Origin: Brachycybe producta
Taxonomy: Eukaryota > Arthropoda > Diplopoda > Playtdesmida > Andrognathidae
NCBI GenBank assembly: GCA_036925085.1
Contig: JAUPFP010000027.1
Location: 864,001 to 928,000, forward strand
Direction: 5' to 3'
DNA: 64,000 nucleotides
In this document: piece after piece, positions 27,201 through 36,835 of the stretch
Layout of the letters: the number at the start of each line of letters is the position of its first letter
Position numbering within the stretch: the stretch's first letter is position 1
Position numbers and translations under genes: made by a program
The notes under the pieces: generated by a model
What the model saw: the letters and a program-made list of their open reading frames with translations, nothing else
Database searches by the model: none
Told to the model about the DNA's origin: nothing

Positions 27201-30200
27201 GAGTGGTTCTTATGGCCACCTTTCAGCGGGTAACATTTCTTTTCGTGATTCGAAAAGCAACCCTCCGACCTTCTAGTTCAGATTGGTTGCTGATTAGTGA
27301 AATGTTACTTTCAGGAACGATCAGTCCGGTCCTCGGTGTGCATCCCACGATGCCATCGGCTCATCTACAACAACTGCAGCACCTGATGCGTCAAGGAAGC
27401 CTTCCGGGTTCACCGTTTCTCTTTCATCATCAGTCACCCGGGTATTCTTCTCAACCTCTTCTGATGACACAGTCTCAGATGCCACCCACCATGGTTCATC
27501 ACCAAATGGGCATTTCAAAGCTTGAACCACCGGTATCTGTTTTTACTAAGATGTTGTCATAGGAGTTTCCGAATACTTTTGATGAACTTTTTTTTGGGTG
27601 GGTTTCGTAGAGTGAAACAGTTGTTCCGAAAGATTCTCCGAGTAACATAGTGAGTAGTACTGTGGAACCTAGCAAAGATCCAAAGAAGACTCGAATCAAG
27701 AAGGAACCGGTTAGCACCACTGGATCCAGTGGTTATGGAACAATGGGAAACTCTATATCTGGTGACACGGAAGGTGGAGATTCGATGAAGGACGAACCTG
27801 GTGACTTTATCGAGACGAATTGTCACTGGCGAGATTGTGCCAAAGAATTTAACACGCAAGATGAGTTGGTCAAGGTGTGTGTGTGGTGTACATTTTGAAC
27901 TAGTTAGCCATCAAATTAGTTTGGTGAATTCTTCGTCAAAATGTAACCTTTCACGATTCTTATGTTTTTTTTTTCTTCTCGTAATTATTTTATTCAGCAC
28001 ATCAATAACGATCACATTCACACGAATAAAAAGTCGTTCATTTGTCGTTGGGGCGAATGTTCTCGTGAAGAAAAACCTTTCAAGGCTCAATATATGCTGG
28101 TGGTGCACATGAGGAGACACACCGGAGAGAAACCTCACAAGTGCACGGTTAGTGACAACGATATTTAATAAACTAGAAGAGTTATTTCATTTAAATCGCA
28201 TAATTTATTACAAAAAAAATAATCGATCTTATTTAAATTTTCTTCTAAATCAATATGACGTTCAATCGTTAGATGTTTTTTTTATTAAAAACAGTTTTAG
28301 CAGATAGAAATCTATTACCCAAAATTTGGTTATCAATAAAATGGATTTCATTTGAGCAATTGCATAATTTATAATCTTGATTACTCGTACTTAGGTAGTT
28401 TATTCGTTTTCTTAATATTTTTAAACCTGTAAAAGTTTTAAAGTGTAAACTTCCCTCGAAAAAACTACAAGTATAGCTTGATCACTTGAAGGTATTTTCA
28501 TGTTGATATCTTTTAAAATAAGCTTTTTATGTCAGTTTTGAACTATAAAGAGGTTTATTTTGAATGATATCAACATGAAAATCCTAGTAAGTACTAAGTT
28601 GTAAATTTTCGAACACTTTCAATTTTTGCTTAAGTGTTGCTCTTCTGAAATGTAGAATAACCAGAATTCGAAAATCAGCTGCTCGTTAAAATCTTAATTA
28701 AAAATTAAAGTTGTAATTTTAAGACTTAGACTTAATGACTGAAATCAGTCTTTTTATTTGAAAAAAAGCATACAGTGAAAGCCGTTTCACGCGAAAATAG
28801 ATAATACAAAAAGTATGTTCTATTCGGTCTCCGTAGGATATTATAAAAATTGTTTCTTTTGACACCAAATTTGTTTATCACGAAAGTACATTCCAGTTTT
28901 TTCTAAGCCTTTTGTGTTAAGCGATTTCCACTGTGTTTGTGGTTAAATAGAAAGTATCCAACTAGAGAATTGTTTTTATTAATAAATTTTCTTCATTATA
29001 ACTACAGTTTGAGGGTTGTTCGAAGGCTTATTCTCGTCTGGAAAACCTTAAGACTCATCTGCGGTCGCACACGGGAGAGAAACCGTACATGTGCGAGTTT
29101 CCAGGATGTACCAAAGCTTTCAGCAATGCTTCTGATCGCGCCAAACATCAGAACAGGACGCATTCAAATGAGGTACTTTTCAAACGTAGCTTTTGATTTA
29201 TCTATATCGTGGTCGTCTTTACGATTAATTTCTTAAAATAATTTTTCCAAACATTTAAGAAACCTTACGTATGTAAGGCACCTGGATGTACGAAGCGATA
29301 CACGGATCCAAGCTCTCTTCGAAAACACGTTAAGACCGTACACGGTCCTGAGTTTTATGCGAACAAGAAGCACAAGGGTGGTGAATATCCGGATCATCGT
29401 CAGGGAGGCGAGAGTGGCAATAACGACAAGAACGCAGGCCTCGAAGGAAGTCCGAAATCTGAAGATTGCATGGGAAGCAAAGCGACGAGTCTTTCGAGTC
29501 CTAGCATTAAGTCGGAGGAATCTTCTTCACCTCGTCAACCGAACAGTCCCATTGTGGAGGTACAGTCGTGTTCCGACGATCTCATCAGCGACAACAATGT
29601 GTCGACGACGAACGGCTGCGAAGATATTGCCGAAGAAAGCGAATGGGAGATACCAGAACCTGATGAAATCGAGGTGACGGTCGTCTTTTGTTAGATGAAA
29701 AAAAAAACTATGGTTTCTCGAGTCGGAAATGTTAAGGTTTTTTATTTTCTAAATCAGGTTCCCGAGATTGCTGTTTCTGTCATGGCTTCTGTTACATCCA
29801 GTGGCCATCAGGGTGCTATTCAAGAACGCAATAATAATAGTAATCAGCTTAGAAATCGTCTGCAGGCCAAAGGTGCTAATTTGCCGATGTTGCCTCATTT
29901 GCCAATCATCGGTGGTGGAGGACCTCGGCGGGGAACTGGCCTCGGTAGTCCAGCTCGTAAGTTAACCGACTTGAAGCCAGCTCTTGGAACCATTGGTCAG
30001 CGCAAACTGATCGATTTGAGCCTGAACAACAATAACAATACAGGTAGAAGATTTCGATTTTCATTCGTATCGGTAGGTACAAAATGTTTCGATTACAAAT
30101 TCGTTTGTTTTTAAATAGGTGTTCGACAAAACAGCGGCCCCACTTATCAGGGAATCCGTCGAGACAGCAATACGAGCACTATAAGCTCTTTTTACAGCAG

Positions 30201-32682
30201 TATTCGTTCGGAGAATAGTCCGCACCCTCTGGGTAGCGGAAGTCAGTTGAGTAGTCGAAGAGGAAGCGAAGTTTCGCAGGCATCGGCGAGAGTTACGAAC
30301 ATGACTTCTCCTTTTGTCGATTTTATTTCTCCCGGAAGTTCTCGTCGTTCGAGCGAAAGTTTGAATCTTCAGGGAATTACGGCCAGTATGTCTGCTCATC
30401 TTCAGCGTTTGCACCGTCGTGCATTAGCCAATCAAGAGATGGGCACGACTCAGAATCTCGTGGTACAGACACAAAGTATGTCTCTAGGACAAGGTGCGAT
30501 CCACTTGCTTCAGGATAACGGTCGCGGCTCCAATGTACAGGGAAACGTTTCTCATCATCCGCAGCAGCCAAGAGATTCGGATGCAAATGTCGGCAGGCAG
30601 ACAAGTCTGTCCTGTCGTACTCCACTGCCACACGAAATTCCAAATCGGGATGTCAGAAGAGCCAGTGATCCGGTCAGGCCGATGGACAGAAACTTTGGAG
30701 TTGAAAAGAGGTTGAGTCGTTATCACAGTTTGAACGGGTTTAATCAACGAACTCCGTTGCCTCCAATTTCTTCGAAAAGCGAGGACGGAGGGGACGAAAA
30801 GTGTAAACTACGTCATCCGAACGAAGACGTGGTTCTGGACGAATGCGAAGAGGATCAGATGGTGGAAGAGAACAAGAACCTCGTCATTCCCGACGAAATG
30901 GTTCGGTACCTGAATCAGGTGGCTGAAAGAGCTCGACTAGAAAGAGAAGAGAATCCGGACGATACGAGTCGTCCGGTTTCTGTTTTAAGCCATCATCATC
31001 ATCAAGGAGAACAAAAGACAGAAAACAGAATTGGACAGATGTCGCCTTCACCTGGCCTTTACACGACACAGCTAAATAGACAACAGTCGTTTTTGTCGTC
31101 GTCTTACCATCCGTCCACGATGACGAACAATGCTCATTTATCGAACGCATGTTTATCATCGCCACCACAGCAAGAAACGACACAATCCGTTGGATCTCCT
31201 CGTACGCCAAATAGTTGCTGTCAAATGCCAATTCCTCCTCCTCTTCCTCCTCATCAGCAACTAAATCACAACACATCGCCTTCTGTAGTGAACACTTTTG
31301 CTGGTGTTTTACAGCAACCGCAGCCACATAATTGGCATACACAATGTCAGCAGCAGCAGCAGCAGCAACAACATCAATCATTTGGTGATAATTATGGACA
31401 GCAGCAGCAGCAACCTCAGGCTAACATTGACATGGCAATGAGCAACATGAATCTAAATACTGCCGCAATGTCGTTACAATCAATGCCAAATGCAGCCGTC
31501 ATCAGCGGAGGTTATGGACCTTCTGCAGGTTTGCATCATATCGGTAGTTACGGCCATCAGACGTGTAGCAATTGCCAGCAAACAATGGCAATGAACAGAA
31601 TGAGCCCAAACGGAGGAGCCACCGCCACTGCCGCCAGTGTAAATAAAGTTGTAAATCCAAACTTCACAGTGACCAGTAGAGGTGGACAAAACAGTGCGGT
31701 TCTTGTACAACATAACAACGTTCCACCAATGGGTTCGATTGTGCCAAAAAACCAGACTTTTGGGTCAGTGGCGACCAACGATTGTCTCGCTGCTGCTCAA
31801 AATGGAGCACCAACAACGATCCCACCTCATAATTGTGGTGCCCCGATTGAAGTTAGAAGCTCTGGACTTCAACATTTTCCCTTAACAACTCAGTTACAGT
31901 CTCACGTACAACAGACCAGTAGAAGTCCGAACTGTGTTTCTCAGGGAACACCCACATATCTCGTCACACACTGCCAGAACTGTAGTGTGACGACCATCAA
32001 ACCACCGGAAATTCAATGTCGAGACATTAGCCAGTCGTCAACTCACCCTCGGAAGTCATCGACCGAAAACGGCGACATTAGAGAACTTCTAACAAACTCG
32101 AGAAAAGGGAATCCAGTCGGAATGAGTGCAGAGACTTATAAGAGGACATTAGAATATGTTCAACAGTGTAGAGCGACGTGGTCCGATATGGAATCGGTTA
32201 TCGGAGACGGCAGAGCTCCAAGTACCGAACGACAGAACAACAACAATGGTAATAAACAGAATAATGGTTCGTGCGTTCCGGTCGGAATGGTATCAATGGA
32301 GATGTCTCCAGGATGTAACAAAGTAACGAGCACTACGGACAGCGTCGATATCTGTTCTGCGCGTGTCCGTGGCGGTGGTGATGTATTGGACACTATCAGT
32401 AGTATTACCGACCTGAACGACGGTAACATCAACGTCGTTCCTCCTCCTCCTCCATCTTCTCATCCTCCCCTTTCTTCTTTACCTCACCTTCGTACGATCA
32501 GTCCGAGCACCGTGCTCAATATGCCGAGCACAAGAAACTCGTCTCGATTGAACACGTTGTACGAAGATAAACCTAGCGGACCTATGAGCCTTCTCGAGAC
32601 GTCCAATATGGTCATCAACGATCTCAATTCCACTCTGACGTCATTGGCAGAAGAGACGAGATTCCTTCAGTTAATTCTATAG
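5939..32682 (+). CDS. Gli: Gli/Ci zinc-finger transcription factor (Hedgehog effector), 5' incomplete
   Basis: Nuclear effector of Hedgehog signalling, able to act as activator or as truncated repressor. Phase-consistent exons: 5939-6074, 24760-24965, 25639-25767, 27041-27229, 27315-27532, 27611-27874, 27998-28147, 29008-29172, 29260-29673, 29758-30043, 30119-32682. They give about 1572 residues plus a missing N-terminus. Conserved blocks in order: [33 protein letters not shown]; a RKRALS...SPNSLV block ending in the SUFU-binding SYGHLSAG; five C2H2 fingers; PKA-type sites RRDS, RRGS, RRSS and RRASDPVR (bases 30145-30680) for repressor processing; an acidic DEMVRYLNQ segment; and the C-terminal activation motif [14 protein letters not shown]. 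The last exon is 2.56 kb with Gln-rich tracts. All donors are GT. Vertebrate GLI2/GLI3 have the same block order. The start codon is unknown: an in-frame ATG at 5900 is possible but lies before a good acceptor (tag at 5936-5938). Confidence 0.96.
6998..7093. mobile_element. foldback element J
   Basis: Inverted arms cttgttttcatttggggtaa (6998-) and its complement ending at 7093 (ttaccccaatggaaacaagg). Short hairpin of about 96 bp. Confidence 0.65.
7218..7600. mobile_element. foldback element K
   Basis: The left arm, attacctaatttccactaca, pairs with the right arm ending gtggaaacgaggtatt. Inside are further paired segments with gttaact motifs. Confidence 0.6.
7706..8075. mobile_element. foldback element L
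   Basis: The left arm, aaggccttgctagaactcaa, is the complement of ttgagctctagcaaggcctt at the right end. Element of about 370 bp. Confidence 0.7.
11320..11509. mobile_element. MITE family A, copy A3
   Basis: ACAGGCAATTAGAAAACGGG arms with GTTGGCTCCGCCC and tctgacgtcacatgc inside. The flanks (ccttttaac and cttttatca) give only a degraded target duplication. Confidence 0.8.
11817..12123. mobile_element. family C element, copy C1
   Basis: Ends CCTGGTACACACACCTGA and the inverted match CCTTGTACTCACACGTG, both flanked by TA. Nearly identical to C2 over its whole length. The TA target fits a Tc1/mariner-type MITE. Confidence 0.78.
13491..13803. mobile_element. foldback family D, copy D1
   Basis: Long palindrome with ends GGCTCGGATTTTGATGCAAT and its complement, and a centre built on gctggttagagaggctag / tagcctctaac. 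A diverged copy is at 58620-58945. Confidence 0.75.
14480..14778. mobile_element. family C element, copy C2
   Basis: Same ends and interior as C1 (gtgttctacagagccctgtg, ccttaactggattccgtat), with TA at both flanks. Only small indels separate the two copies, suggesting recent spread. Confidence 0.78.
14898..15277. repeat. family B foldback, copy near 15 kb, followed by a 25-bp triplication
   Basis: Ends gaacagctgatttttggaac and gaattcgaaaatcagctgtt are inverted. Inside are the paired gatatctttcaaaat and attttgaaagatatcgacg. Directly after, a 25-bp unit (acatcttaaaatgaaattg...) occurs three times (15278-15352), then a truncated B copy runs to about 15640. Confidence 0.7.
17101..17184. repeat. 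short hairpin element
   Basis: tttccattagatcaaaatgg pairs with a right arm containing ttgacctaatggtaaca. Its outer gtttccatt resembles the ends of J and K. Confidence 0.4.
17185..17500. repeat. family B foldback, diverged copy
   Basis: Contains atgaacagttcattttcaaa, tatctttcaaattaaact, cttattttgaaagataacaa and gagttacccttctagtttct, in family B order. Confidence 0.6.
18775..18990. repeat. family B, 3' half copy
   Basis: Keeps gattggagctacctttctag and catttgaaagacagtgatca, the right half of family B. The left half is missing or diverged. Confidence 0.5.
19263..19462 (+). repeat. 21-bp minisatellite
   Basis: Tandem copies of gtgtgccgtgagttttgctag with substitutions. Since 21 divides by 3, open frames on both strands show 7-residue periodicity and are not genes. 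The flanking gtggttcccaaaatgtg at 19078 resembles hAT-type ends, but no transposase is seen. Confidence 0.7.
19735..20060 (+). promoter_or_regulatory. candidate alternative promoter or 5' exon inside the Gli intron
   Basis: This stretch is richer in G+C and in complexity than its surroundings. It has CT-rich pyrimidine tracts followed by CG-containing sequence (gaccgcacacagacaacgac, ttcggccgtcttcgaac). No recognisable protein is encoded. It sits 4.7 kb before the exon at 24760, which contains an internal in-frame ATG (NPYMEH, near 24890) that a shorter Gli isoform could use. This is inference only. Confidence 0.25.
20990..21375. repeat. family B foldback copy
   Basis: Contains gaaactagaatgttaagctc, tgatatatcttttaaaataa and the end gaattcgaaaatcagctgtt. 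Confidence 0.6.
21547..21985. mobile_element. foldback element E
   Basis: The left arm, aaagctgatgctacacgtag, is mirrored by ctacgtgtagcatcggcttt at the right. Further gttgct/agcaac pairs lie inside. A 70-codon open frame across the left arm is incidental. Confidence 0.72.
24206..24238 (+). repeat. AT dinucleotide repeat
   Basis: (TA)n run of about 30 bp just before a family B copy. Confidence 0.85.
24240..24560. repeat. family B foldback copy
   Basis: Holds aactagaatggcagtccaat, atttttcaaaataaactttt, gattgagttacccttctagt and aaaatcagctattca, in order. It lies just before the Gli exon at 24760. Confidence 0.6.
25826..26072. mobile_element. foldback element F in a Gli intron
   Basis: gccggcttcacacggaccac at the left pairs with gtggtctgtgtgaagccggc at the right. 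Secondary pairs ccacaaagtggt lie inside. It sits in intron 25768-27040. Confidence 0.72.
27821..29345 (+). other. Gli: Gli five-finger C2H2 DNA-binding domain (four exons)
   Basis: Five C2H2 fingers are spread over exons 27611-27874, 27998-28147, 29008-29172 and 29260-29673. They run from ETNCHWRDC through [31 protein letters not shown] and [14 protein letters not shown] to HVKTVHG. All zinc ligands are present in the joined exons. In the GLI family fingers 4 and 5 read the GACCACCCA-type site. All three introns inside the domain are phase 0. The 860-bp intron 28148-29007 carries a family B repeat. Confidence 0.95.
28430..28700. repeat. family B foldback copy in a Gli zinc-finger intron
   Basis: catgttgatatcttttaaaa and ttttgaatgatatcaacatg pair. 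The right end reads gaattcgaaaatcagctgct. Confidence 0.65.
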
Positions 32683-32803
32683 GTGAAAATGGGAGTTGTG
32701 ATTTTAATTAGGACCCCCCTCCCTCCCCTTCCCCAGGGTTTCTCTCTTTAGTTCATAAGGAGATTACATAAATAACGAAAATGCCGAAGAAAAAAAAACC
32801 TGA

Positions 32804-32809
32804 AATAAA
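32804..32809 (+). terminator. candidate Gli polyadenylation signal
   Basis: First AATAAA after the Gli stop, 122 bp downstream. A second AATAAA at 34060-34065 ends a T-rich stretch that could be a longer 3' UTR; a family B repeat would then lie inside it. Confidence 0.5.
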
Positions 32810-32899
32810 ACTTTTTTTAATGAACTTTTATTATTTTAGAAATTAGATTAGTAAATGAAATACTTACGACAAATTTTTATCGAATTCTGATCATTCTGT

Positions 32900-33250
32900 A
32901 TTTTATTTAGAAACTAGAAGGGTAGCTGAGTCACTTAAAAGTATTTTTTTTATATTGCTATCTTTCAAAATAAACTTTTTTTTTTACAAAAATAAAAAAA
33001 ATGTTGTTAGCTTTGAAGTTGCGTCATTTTAAAACTGTCATAAAAAGCTTATTTTAAAAGATATAAACATGAAAATAATAAAAACCCTTGTAAATGCTTA
33101 AGCTACCGTTCTAGTTTCTAAGCTACTTTCAAGTTTTGCTTCAGAAAGACAGAATAACCAGAGTTCGAGGGACTTTTACACTTTAAACCACCTTAAGTGA
33201 TTAATTTCTTATTCTAGTTTTAGAAACTAGAATAAGAAATTAATCACTTA
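32900..33250. repeat. family B foldback copy
   Basis: gaaactagaagggtagctga at the left and gcttaagctaccgttctagt at the right. After it, a second inverted pair (gaaactagaataagaaatta) is fused. Confidence 0.65.
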
Positions 33251-34350
33251 AGGTTTTTTTTTTAAAGTTTGTTTTTCAGACATTAGTTTTATTTCCGGTT
33301 TTTTTTTCTTCTTTAAAAATAAAAGTAGAAAAAAAATAATGGTTTTAAACTATTGATACTCAACTGTTTTGACTTTAAAAAAAGTAACAGATTTATAGGA
33401 TTTTTTCTCTCTCGAAAAAAAGTGGCCTTAAAATGTTTTGTTACTTTTGTGTGTAATGTGTGTATATTGACTTGAGTTTGCCATTTTCAGTGTTTTCGTC
33501 CGTCTGTCTGTCTGTCCGTCCGTCCGTCTTCCAAAGTGATCTTTCTACTTTATTAAGTCTCAATTTCTATATGAAATCGCAGGTTTTTTTCCAGTGTGTG
33601 TGCAATATACATATATATTGAAAGGAATGCTTTTTTTTTCTTTTGATTTAAAACAAAAGATCTCTCAAATGAAATTATTATGAAATTTTTATAATGTGAT
33701 TTTTTTTTAATCAATTTTACTTTGTAATTTTTGAGGGATTTTTATTGCCCTTGATTTTCTTTTTTTCTTTTGTTATTTTTGTCATTTTATACAGTTTTTT
33801 TTTTGGATAATGAATTTTATTGTGTATTATATAATCTTAACAAAAAATACAAATCAAGTGCCTTTTTTTTGTTTGTAATTGTTTCTCAATTACAATTCAA
33901 TTTTTCTCTTTATTTGTTTAGAGAGAATCTCTTAAGTTTTTTATATGAAATTTTCTTGATCTTTTTTTTATACCAAAAAAAAAAAGCAAATCATTTTTTG
34001 AAAGAAAAACTAAAAATTTGTTAATTATCAAATCAGGTCATGTGTATTATTTTTTGTACAATAAATTGTACCATTTTTTTTATGTAAAATTATAATTTAA
34101 TACTTTTTTGTGTGTTTTCTTTTTACAGTCAATATATTCAATTTCTAATGATATTTATACAAAAAAAGTAACGTGATATATACGGTGAAAGTCTTCCATT
34201 TTAAGCAAACTTGAACATCGTCGTAGAGACTCATCTGAGGGAGAGAAAAAAAAACCAACAAGACCAATATTAGTGGTATCCCGCTGTGAATATGGTGCAG
34301 GGCTGTACTGTCATCTATTTATCTTTCATTATAACACGACATAAATACAG

Positions 34351-34551
34351 ACAGGACGGGACGAACACAAGTTGGCTCCGCCCTTTTTATGACGACCGGC
34401 AACTTCTAATTGGTTTGTTGTTGTGTGGTTTGACGTTGAAAAGGGCGGAGAGCATGTGACGTCAGACTACATAACCAACTAATTAGAAGTTGCCGGTTGT
34501 CATAAAAAGGGCGGAGCCAACTTGTGTTCGTCCCGATTTCTAATTGCCTGT
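34351..34551. mobile_element. MITE family A, copy A4
   Basis: Ends ACAGG...CCTGT with GGCTCCGCCCTTTTTATGAC arms and tgacgtcagactaca inside. A perfect 9-bp target duplication, taaatacag, flanks it (342-350 and 552-560 after 34000). The left end carries a small internal deletion. Confidence 0.85.
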
Positions 34552-34579
34552 TAAATACAGTGGAAACCATTTAAGATGG

Positions 34580-34965
34580 TTTAATTTGAACAGCTGATTT
34601 TCAAACTCTTTGATTTATTATGTGCTTTCAGGAACAAAATAAAGAAAAACTAGAAAGTGTTTTAAAAACTAGAAGGGTAAGTTCAATTACTTCCAAGTAT
34701 CCTTTCATGTTAATATCTTTCAAAGTAAACTTTTTATAGACAAAAATTCAAAAAATGTCGTCCTGCTTTCAAACTGATATAAAAAGCTTATTTTGAAAGA
34801 TACCAACATGAAAATGCTCTTCAAGTGACTGAGCTACCCTTCTAGTTTTTTAAACACTTTCTAGTTTCTCTTCATTATGCACCTGAAAGACAGAATAATC
34901 AGTACAGTCCGAGGGGCCCCGTTTACACTTAATAAAACCACCTTAACACGAAATTTAAAGGACAA
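34580..34965. repeat. family B foldback copy
   Basis: Nearly complete: gaacagctgattttcaaact at the left, paired gatatc-type arms, gactgagctacccttctagt, then ctgaaagacagaataatcag at the right. Confidence 0.72.
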
Positions 34966-35050
34966 GAATATTTTTTTCGTCTTAAAAGAATTTCCATCTC
35001 ATTCTAATGGAGCGGGCCGAATATACATACATATATTACCGGTATCAGAT

Positions 35051-35056
35051 TTTATT
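35051..35056 (-). terminator. candidate COA3 polyadenylation signal
   Basis: AATAAA on the minus strand, about 115 bp beyond the COA3 stop. Confidence 0.45.
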
Positions 35057-35170
35057 TCGTGTTAAAACGGTTTCCCCTGTACATGTATAATTCTGTATCG
35101 ATAATTCAATATATATCGATATGTTATCAATTTCTAAACTGAATCGATATGCAATTTTACACCCACTGTT

Positions 35171-36034
35171 TTAGTTTTTGACATTAGATTCTCCGGGTTC
35201 ATCAAAGTCATCCAAGAAGGTTTCCTGTTTTACTGCTAACATGGAATAAGCATCTATTATTGAAACATTAATTAAGAAAAAAATAACAACTGGAACAAGT
35301 AATTAAAAATCGAACCAACATCGTTATTTATGAGCGCCGTTGTAGATATTCAAGAAACTAATGTGAAAACTAAATATAAATTTAGAAAGGTAAACCGATT
35401 TCATATTAGAAGAAAAAAACAACACGACAAATGTGAGTGAAGAATCGTCAACTTTTTGAAGCTAGAAGGACGCCATCTTGCTTTTAAGTCCATTCATTTT
35501 CTTTGTATGTACATTGATGGCATTGGCAACCTTGTATTAAACGTATTATAACTGTAGAACTAAGTACAGTTTGCGCCCTCTATTGGCCACATTCAGTTTT
35601 GGCACGAAATGATCCATAAAAAAAGCTCTTAGTTGAACTACCTGTCTGTATATTTATTTTCGTGAAACCCACGTGAAGTAATCTTAATTCAATTACTTTT
35701 CTAAATAAATCTTTCGGAACATGATAATTTTAAAAGATTATATTGTATATGTTTGAATATGTTTTGCTTGTTTTTTTTTTAAATAATAAAGCTGGTTCTT
35801 CAATAAAAAAAACTTTTTTTTACGCTTTTTTTTTAAAAAAAGGATACATATACCAAAAACACCGCCTATAAGAAGTGTACCTGTTAAGATATTCCTCCTT
35901 CTGACTCTCAGTAGTTCTTGAACTCTGTCTCTATTCTTCTTTTCTATTTTTCGTATGTAATCTAAGTGAGCTTGTGACAAACCCGTTGTATCTTTCGCTG
36001 GATCTAATTTCGGCATCTGTTCGCTGTCCGCCAT
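35171..36034 (-). CDS. COA3: cytochrome c oxidase assembly factor 3
   Basis: Small inner-membrane protein of mitochondria that stabilises newly made COX1 (MITRAC complex) in the known family. Two exons: 36034-35848 and 35253-35171, giving 89 aa (the family is about 90-106 aa). Exon 1 carries a charged N-terminal segment, then RVRRRNILTG and the start of the membrane segment. Exon 2 supplies AYSMLAV and the conserved QETFLDDFDE tail. Joined, the stretch from NILTG to FLD has exactly the human spacing and contains IYAY where human has IYGY. The donor is gtatcc; an alternative gtatat donor six bases upstream keeps frame but shortens the membrane helix. The start codon lies in AAAGATGGCGGAC, a YY1-like start context. 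FYCO1 diverges 801 bp away. Confidence 0.88.
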
Positions 36035-36835
36035 CTTTAATTCACTCTCTCACTCTCGGCGCAAAAGCAGTCGATGCAAAATATGCCAACAAAAAATAAC
36101 GAATAACTGTTGATTATCACTAGTAATTAAACATCAATAATTGATAGAAATTCAATAGACTAATTTTAATGCTATTAATGTATATAAATGTTATTTAAAT
36201 CAAAAATAAAATGGAAATTAGTGAAATACGAAACTAAAGTTAGGAATTGTTGGCTCATTGTAGTTACAATAGGATTTAATAGATGGCGCATCAATCGAAA
36301 ACACTTTCTTTTGTACATGAATATGTATGACAACACTGTATACTTTTGGACGCCATTTTGCATCCATCAAATATTTTACTAATAAAATAAAGCTGATTTT
36401 TACGCTCACAGTTGAAATTATCTATATAATGTGATTATTTAATCGTCTATGTAGATATTTTAAAAATTTTAGTTATATTAAAATTGTTATAAATTTTAAA
36501 ATAAACATAAGGTGAGGGCATAAAATGCCGGAATAGTTTGCTCGAGAGTTGAGAAACTTGCGGTACTTTTCCGTATTGACGATTGCGTCACTTCCTGTTT
36601 TTTAAAGATGGCGCTCTCCAGGAATGTTTTTTCTTAAGTTTCGCGCCCGTTTTTTTTCTTCTTAAAATTTGTTTATTTTTAGATTTTACTTTGAAGGGGA
36701 CTCAGCGTTTTTTTGTTTTATTTATACGTTGACGATCATTTGCTCGAATACTCGTGACTTTAAGCACAATAAAAACAGTTGGCAGCCGCGTTTTTCTTCG
36801 TTTTAAAAATGACATTCTCATATTAACTGAGGAAG
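36035..36835. promoter_or_regulatory. COA3/FYCO1 divergent promoter
   Basis: The two start codons point away from each other across 801 bp. Near the FYCO1 side, 36580-36620 holds a CRE-like ttgcgtcac, an ETS-type cacttcctg and a YY1-like aaagatggcgctc in a TATA-less setting. The FYCO1 leader holds two short upstream ORFs, at 36608-36637 and 36809-36826. Near the COA3 start there are ggcgc-containing sequences. The factor sites are motif matches, not proof of binding. Confidence 0.55.

Larger units (their letters stand above)
32683..35170. other. Gli-COA3 intergenic region
   Basis: No additional gene is seen. It holds the Gli 3' UTR, family B copies near 32900-33250 and 34580-34965, and MITE A4 (34351-34551) with a perfect 9-bp target duplication. 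There is also a short (GTCT/GTCC)n tract near 33498-33530, and T-rich low-complexity DNA from 33560 to 34120. Confidence 0.65.
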
